In this document: piece by piece, positions 60,130 through 64,000 of the stretch
Layout: each line of letters begins with the position of its first letter
Position numbering within the stretch: the stretch's first letter is position 1
NCBI GenBank assembly: GCA_019720975.1
Contig: JAGVSJ010000004.1
Coordinates: forward strand, 1 to 64,000
Direction of reading: 5' to 3'
Length of the DNA stretch: 64,000 nt
DNA from: Candidatus Sysuiplasma superficiale
GTDB taxonomy: Archaea; Thermoplasmatota; Thermoplasmata; Sysuiplasmatales; Sysuiplasmataceae
Notes under the pieces: generated by a model
Database searches by the model: none
The model's input: the letters and a program-made list of their open reading frames with translations, nothing else
Told to the model about the DNA's origin: nothing
Position numbers and translations under genes: made by a program

Positions 60130-61215
60130 TTACAGAGCTAATGGAGAGTCCCCTAATTTTGCCGATTTCCTGCAGTTCGCAAGTGCAGACAGGAAACCAT
60201 CCTCCGTGGGATATGAAATCCTTCGCTTCACTCCTGAAGCATCATCTGTGACAAGCGGTCTGCCTCTTTCCACCTTCCCGCAAACGCTGCACGGGATATG
60301 ATTTCGCTCCAGTTCGCCAAGCACCGACGATGCTGCACTGCTCCGTGCGGTTATCAGTACCATCCCTTCGCTGCTGCTTTCAAGAGGATCGAATCCGAGT
60401 AGGGATGAAAGGCGGGCGACAGCACTGTCGATATGAAGAGAGGAACTGCGCAGGCTGAAACGTTTTCCGGAGGCAATGGACATCTCGTGGACCGCACCGT
60501 AGAAACCCCTCTCACTCACGTCATGCATTGCTGTTATCCCCTTCGTGCCGGAAAGGACTCTGACCTTGTCAATCACAGACAGTTCAGTCATCCTTTTCCT
60601 GATGCCCTTTATGAAGGAATGACCAGCGGCAGAAGAAATAAGATCTTCCAGTTCATATGAAAGCAGGAAGGCTGTTTCAAGAGCGGGCGTGCCTGCCGCA
60701 ATGAGCACGTCCCCGGGCCTCGAGCTGACAGGCAGTATCAGTCTTCCGGCATCGCCGTATGCGATACATGTCGCGGCGCCGGCGATGGGCAGACGGCACC
60801 CTTCGTACCTTCCTGTGTGCCCCGTCAGTACGGAGATGCCGCATTTAGACGATTCCCTGCCGAAGACACCGCTCACGGTGCGCAGGTCAGAATCGCTGAA
60901 GTCAGGGGGAAGATTCCAGTCAAGAACCATGAAGCTTGGGGGAATGCCGGAAAGCGCAACGTCCGCGACAGCGATGTGGAAGGCAAACCAGGCAGAATCC
61001 CTCAACGCCATCTTTGTGTTCAGGTAAAGAGGGTCTGTGCTTACGGCCATCACAATCCCTCCCTTCAGCGAAACGACACCGAAATCTGCGCCAAACCGCG
61101 GTCCAAGAAGGATGTCCCCGCGCCTTGCACCGAATGAATTGGAGAGGAGCCTGAAGGCCGAATAACCGATCTTGCCCTCGGCGACCCCCCTCCTTTCTCC
61201 CTGACCTGATTTCAT
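60130..61215 (-). CDS. AIR synthase-related (PurM/HypE-fold) protein
   Basis: A 361-residue member of the PurM superfamily (AIR synthase, HypE, ThiL, SelD), which use ATP to activate carbonyl or carbamoyl groups. The N-terminal half has GPRFGADFGVVSL and AVSTDPLY, the Mg-ATP dimer-interface motif. The C-terminal half has ISVLTGHTGRY, PGDVLIAAGTPALETAFLL and GITAMHDVSERGFYGAVHEM. It is not purM itself, nor clearly hypE, as the C-terminal cysteine of HypE is not seen. Function unknown. It lies next to the MFS gene on the same strand. Confidence 0.78.
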   Translation of the reverse strand: MKSGQGERRGVAEGKIGYSAFRLLSNSFGARRGDILLGPRFGADFGVVSLKGGIVMAVSTDPLYLNTKMALRDSAWFAFHIAVADVALSGIPPSFMVLDWNLPPDFSDSDLRTVSGVFGRESSKCGISVLTGHTGRYEGCRLPIAGAATCIAYGDAGRLILPVSSRPGDVLIAAGTPALETAFLLSYELEDLISSAAGHSFIKGIRKRMTELSVIDKVRVLSGTKGITAMHDVSERGFYGAVHEMSIASGKRFSLRSSSLHIDSAVARLSSLLGFDPLESSSEGMVLITARSSAASSVLGELERNHIPCSVCGKVERGRPLVTDDASGVKRRISYPTEDGFLSALANCRKSAKLGDSPLAL

Positions 61216-61305
61216 TGCACCACTTGCACAGGAAGGTGTTTCAGTATAAATCGGGAACGGCGCTGCTGAAACGTTTTTATCGTGAGCTGTAATAGATTGA
61301 GCGAA

Positions 61306-61962
61306 ATGCCTGCAAAGGGTGCAACCTCTGAACTTTCCTTTTTTCTGAAGTCGGCACGCACGGCAGACGTGCCCCTTGAAGTCTACGACGCCCTCTACTA
61401 TTCAGGCAGATTCGACCCGATATTCAGGGTACAGGGAGACATGGTCCTGAATGCTTACTACAGACCCCCCGGATACAGGGAAAGCAGGATAGTAAGGGCG
61501 GGAAGGAGGCTTCTGAAGGAACTGACTGTTGATGTCAAGGAAAAACATGGCGGAGAGGAGGTCAGGATTGAAAACCTCATGCCTGTGTTCGAGGAAGAGA
61601 GGGCTTTCTACAGGGATCCGAGGATAAGGCTGTCCTGCTCGACGCACATCAGGTTTCCCCTCAGGCATGAGGAGATAAGGAGGCAGGAAGAAGTCCTGCA
61701 GGCGACGGAGGATGTGCTGACTGCAATAGAGGGAGTGACTCCGCATGAAGAGGGAAGGATAGTGATAAAACTTCAGAACGGATCCTTCAATACAGAGCGT
61801 GCGGCGGCCCTTTACAGAGAGCAGGTGGACGGGCTCGTGAGGTTCAGCGCAACAAAGCACACGCTGACAGCAGATTTCAGGAGAGAACTGTTCGGGTCCA
61901 GTGTCATCGGATTTTTGGAGAAGACAGTCGGCGAGTGCCTGTCTAATGACCGGCGAGCCTGA
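61306..61962 (+). CDS. Unrecognised protein
   Basis: A 218-residue soluble protein with a balanced composition (many Arg, Glu, Val), no membrane segment and no motif I recognise. It has an N-terminal ELSFFLKSARTADVPLE, a middle LSCSTHIRFPLRHEE, and HEEGRIVIKLQNGSF later. ATG 61306 is 29 bases after a TATA-like gtttttat, so it is probably leaderless; an in-frame GTG 24 bases earlier (61282) is less likely. It is convergent with the oxidoreductase below, with a 20-base overlap. Codon usage is like that of the neighbours. It is likely real and expressed but of unknown function. Confidence 0.7.
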   Translation: MPAKGATSELSFFLKSARTADVPLEVYDALYYSGRFDPIFRVQGDMVLNAYYRPPGYRESRIVRAGRRLLKELTVDVKEKHGGEEVRIENLMPVFEEERAFYRDPRIRLSCSTHIRFPLRHEEIRRQEEVLQATEDVLTAIEGVTPHEEGRIVIKLQNGSFNTERAAALYREQVDGLVRFSATKHTLTADFRRELFGSSVIGFLEKTVGECLSNDRRA

Positions 61963-62842
61963 TTGGAATTGAATGGCCAGGCGCATGCTCCGGCTCAAGG
62001 CTGCCCAGGTCCGAAATTGCGCCACCGTACCGCCCTGACGAAAGGCTTGACTGGGCATCCGCCTCCCATCCGCCGAATGTTCCGGATGACTGTGCTGCAT
62101 ATTTTCGCATATCGCGTCTGCTCAGCGGTTCTGCCTCAACCACCTCATATGTCCGGTTGAGCGCCTGATCGGTGCGGAGGACAGTTGCGAATGCGCTAGC
62201 GAGCGACGATGAGGATGTGACAAACAGTCTTTCGCCTCCCTTTCTTCCAAATAATGGCGAAAAGAGGCCGCGGCTTCCGAGATGCGTGATGAGCGGATAA
62301 TTCCTTTCATCAAGGATGATGCCGGACCTCAGTATTGTAAAAGGCGCCCCGCTGTTGCGCGCAGAGAGTTCCATGCGCCACTTGGAATAAGGCCAGCCGG
62401 CAGATTCATCCTCACTCAGAAAGATTGAACTCAGTGCAACGTATCTCGACACGTGCTTCATGGCACTCCTTGTGATGAGTATGTTTGAAAGCCGCTCGAA
62501 TGCCTGAAAATCATCGGACGGCATGCTGCCTGTATTAAGCGGTGAGACCGCATTTATGACATAACTGACACCCTCAAATGCTGACTCCGGTACATCGCCG
62601 TCCCAGGGATCGCAGTAAAAAAACTCGACTCCCGGTTTCCTGTCTATCCTTTCCTCATCTTCAATGCGCAGGATGCACCTGACGTTGAACTCTGCCTTGA
62701 GCAGTTCGTAAAAAATCCTGCCGCCAAGTATGCCCTCGCCGCCAGCAACAAGGACAAGGTCGGGCATCTTCACTGCCCTGTTACCGAGCATCTGAGGAAC
62801 AGCACACTCTGCCATAGGAGGACCTGCAGGATGACCGCTCAT
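61943..62842 (-). CDS. NAD(P)-binding epimerase/NmrA-like protein
   Basis: A 299-residue atypical short-chain dehydrogenase. The Rossmann motif LVLVAGGEGILGGRIF is near residue 30, followed by VIDxxG-like VSYVINAVSPLN, VALSSIFLSED and a YSKWRME segment at the active-site position. Such proteins bind NAD(P) and act as sugar epimerases, reductases or redox sensors; no substrate is indicated. A box TGTTAAAAAGAAC at 62862-62874 is 26 bases before ATG 62842, a leaderless start. ATG 62767 would give a shorter N-terminus nearer the Rossmann motif. Confidence 0.75.
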   Translation of the reverse strand: MSGHPAGPPMAECAVPQMLGNRAVKMPDLVLVAGGEGILGGRIFYELLKAEFNVRCILRIEDEERIDRKPGVEFFYCDPWDGDVPESAFEGVSYVINAVSPLNTGSMPSDDFQAFERLSNILITRSAMKHVSRYVALSSIFLSEDESAGWPYSKWRMELSARNSGAPFTILRSGIILDERNYPLITHLGSRGLFSPLFGRKGGERLFVTSSSSLASAFATVLRTDQALNRTYEVVEAEPLSRRDMRKYAAQSSGTFGGWEADAQSSLSSGRYGGAISDLGSLEPEHAPGHSIPIRLAGH

Positions 62843-62963
62843 CTGAACACCATAAGTTCCGTTCTTTTTAACACAGCAATAATATATGAAGCTTGTTTAG
62901 CTGCTTCATTGACATTACAGAATTGCAGAGGCCACGGGCTCAGTGAATCGGGAGGAGCCGGGA

Positions 62964-63518
62964 ATGAAGGAGAACAGCCAGGGAAGGGTGTATCAGTCGA
63001 TTTCAAACAGCGACGGAATAACTGTTGTCATATGGAGGAACCCTCCGGCGGGGAAGTATTCGCTGGGAGAGATAGCCCAGGGTATAGAAGAAACCGGTGA
63101 ACTGCGCAGACTCGCAGAGCAACGGGGCAAGAATGGCGACTTCATAACCCGGACTGGAGTCACAGTCGACAGTTCAAGGGATTTCTACATGTACGTTGAC
63201 GACAGCGAAGGCAGGCTGATGATATGTTCAAGGCATCTGAGCGATTCAGACATAAAGACTGTATATCTCGATCTTGTCCACGAAATGGTCCACATGTTCC
63301 AGCTGGATGAAGGAAGGAACCTCTTTGACAGAAGGCACCGTTACGTTAACAGGCCAACTGAAAGGGAAGCTTACAGAATAGCTGTCGCCGAGGGAAGGAA
63401 GGTAGGTATGACGGAGGCCGAACTGTTCGAATACCTGTATGTCGACTGGATCAGTTCATCTGACCACAGGAAACTCGCAGGATATGTTGGAGTGAGGGTG
63501 CCTGACGATTCAGGATGA
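62964..63518 (+). CDS. Putative zinc metallopeptidase of unknown family
   Basis: A 184-residue protein with a gluzincin-like motif VHEMVHMFQLDE near residue 115 and a likely third ligand in NRPTEREAYRIA about 25 residues later. The N-terminal half (ISNSDGITVVIW; DFYMYVDDSEGRLMIC) looks like a beta-rich prodomain or pro-fold. ATG 62964 is chosen because GGGAGGAG lies eight bases before it; GTG 62943 is possible. No signal peptide or membrane helix is present, so it is intracellular. The substrate is unknown. Its end overlaps metE by nine bases. Confidence 0.65.
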   Translation: MKENSQGRVYQSISNSDGITVVIWRNPPAGKYSLGEIAQGIEETGELRRLAEQRGKNGDFITRTGVTVDSSRDFYMYVDDSEGRLMICSRHLSDSDIKTVYLDLVHEMVHMFQLDEGRNLFDRRHRYVNRPTEREAYRIAVAEGRKVGMTEAELFEYLYVDWISSSDHRKLAGYVGVRVPDDSG

Positions 63519-64000
63519 CCTGTTCCTTGCCTGCTGGGCTCCCCTGACCATATTCACCAGCTTCGAATAGGTGACAGACCAGTCCCTTGTTCTAAGACCG
63601 CAGTCAGGATTGACGTAGATGAGCGCCGGGTCACCGAGCAGTTTTGCAGCATACAGTATCCTGTCACGGACTAAACCGGGAGATTCCACTTTGTCGTCAT
63701 GAACATCCACAACCCCGAGACCTATCTCCTTGCCGGCCTTGTATTCTGCGAGGAGTTTCACCACCTCATACCCGCTCCTCCTTGACTCGCCTATCTTGTT
63801 GCTGTCCCTGTTTGCGAATTCAAGGGCGTACTGGCTTATCGACTTCGCTTCCAGGAGTTCGGGGAAGAGCGCTGTGTAGTCCGTTGAATAGCAAACATGA
63901 AGCGAAAACTTGCAGTCGAAGCCCCGGACTGCCTCATTTATTGCCTGTACGAAATTGACTATCTGTTCCTTTCCCGGCTGGGTGCTGAGCGCAGGCTCGT
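63510..64000 (-). CDS. metE: Methionine synthase, MetE C-terminal type (5' truncated)
   Basis: The visible 163 codons encode the C-terminal part of a zinc-dependent methionine synthase. DEPAL-type EPALSTQPGKEQIV is followed by FSLHVCYSTDYTALFPEL (zinc His and Cys), ISQYALEFANRDS (zinc Glu region), VESPGLVRDRI and VNPDCGLRTRDWSV with the third zinc cysteine. The gene runs off the window on its 5' side. Archaea often have a short MetE with only this domain and use methylcorrinoid proteins as methyl donors. Whether that holds here cannot be seen. Confidence 0.9.
   Translation of the reverse strand, partial: EPALSTQPGKEQIVNFVQAINEAVRGFDCKFSLHVCYSTDYTALFPELLEAKSISQYALEFANRDSNKIGESRRSGYEVVKLLAEYKAGKEIGLGVVDVHDDKVESPGLVRDRILYAAKLLGDPALIYVNPDCGLRTRDWSVTYSKLVNMVRGAQQARNRSS

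Overview
The window is archaeal chromosomal DNA, about half G+C and densely packed. Diagnostic genes are replication factor C large subunit, FEN1, Spt4, Rpo7, ribosomal proteins S24e and S27ae, fibrillarin, deoxyhypusine synthase, a proteasome beta subunit, SRP54, TrmY, Taw1, the archaeal dephospho-CoA kinase and the KH/beta-CASP termination nuclease. HMG-CoA reductase, a K+-independent H+-pyrophosphatase, a class II (B12) ribonucleotide reductase, glycerate 2-kinase and a DUF835 domain fit an uncultured Thermoplasmata-like euryarchaeon. That placement is an inference from gene content, not a phylogeny. Many genes have a TATA-like box centred about 26-30 bases before the start codon, so leaderless mRNAs look common. 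I used that spacing to choose several starts.

Layout. 1-5.8 kb: replication (rfcL), wyosine tRNA modification (taw1), RNA 3'-end formation (fttA) and proteolysis (psmB). 5.8-8 kb: a structured RNA element, then srp54-trmY. 8-15.3 kb: two coiled-coil proteins, a small membrane protein, FEN1 and an isoleucyl-tRNA synthetase carrying an extra C-terminal DUF835 domain. 15.3-18.3 kb: a Nudix protein, a tRNA-Arg(CCG) interrupted twice by introns, and the rpo7-spt4-coaE and S24e-S27ae genes. 18.3-19.6 kb: a gene-poor, hairpin-rich stretch. 19.6-28 kb: H+-pyrophosphatase, Sua5, PurKE, an alkylguanine-DNA alkyltransferase and a membrane histidine kinase. 28-35.9 kb: two orphan DNA methyltransferases around tRNA-Ile, HMG-CoA reductase and glycerate kinase, then ProC and PheT. 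PheT's stop codon lies inside an intron-containing tRNA-Ser(TGA). 36-43 kb: a CoaD-DUF84 fusion, deoxyhypusine synthase, a GAF-type methionine sulfoxide reductase, a glycosyltransferase, a JAMM protease, NAD kinase with an inositol-phosphatase-family enzyme, and fibrillarin. 43-50.4 kb: a hemB-hemC-cobA-hemD operon, LarE-like sulfur transferase and B12-dependent ribonucleotide reductase. 50.7-64 kb: SAM hydrolase, RidA, Lrp, Ste24-like protease, an ACT protein, an IscA-type carrier, oxidoreductases, thioredoxin reductase, a degenerate kinase-like protein, an MFS transporter, a PurM-fold protein, two unrecognised or poorly characterised proteins and the end of a MetE-type methionine synthase.

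Connections. SUMT (cobA) draws uroporphyrinogen III from the heme genes towards corrinoids, and both the class II ribonucleotide reductase next door and possibly methionine synthesis may use corrinoid. TrmY modifies position 54 of the tRNA T-loop, the same loop that is split by an intron in the tRNA-Arg here. Nine convergent gene pairs overlap at their 3' ends, which makes 3'-end formation by FttA, also encoded here, interesting.

The most unusual points are the two-intron tRNA-Arg, the IleRS-DUF835 fusion, the pheT/tRNA-Ser overlap, and two reading frames (hemC and the ACT protein) that have no ATG, GTG or TTG in front of their conserved N-termini. I found no CRISPR array, insertion sequence or prophage.
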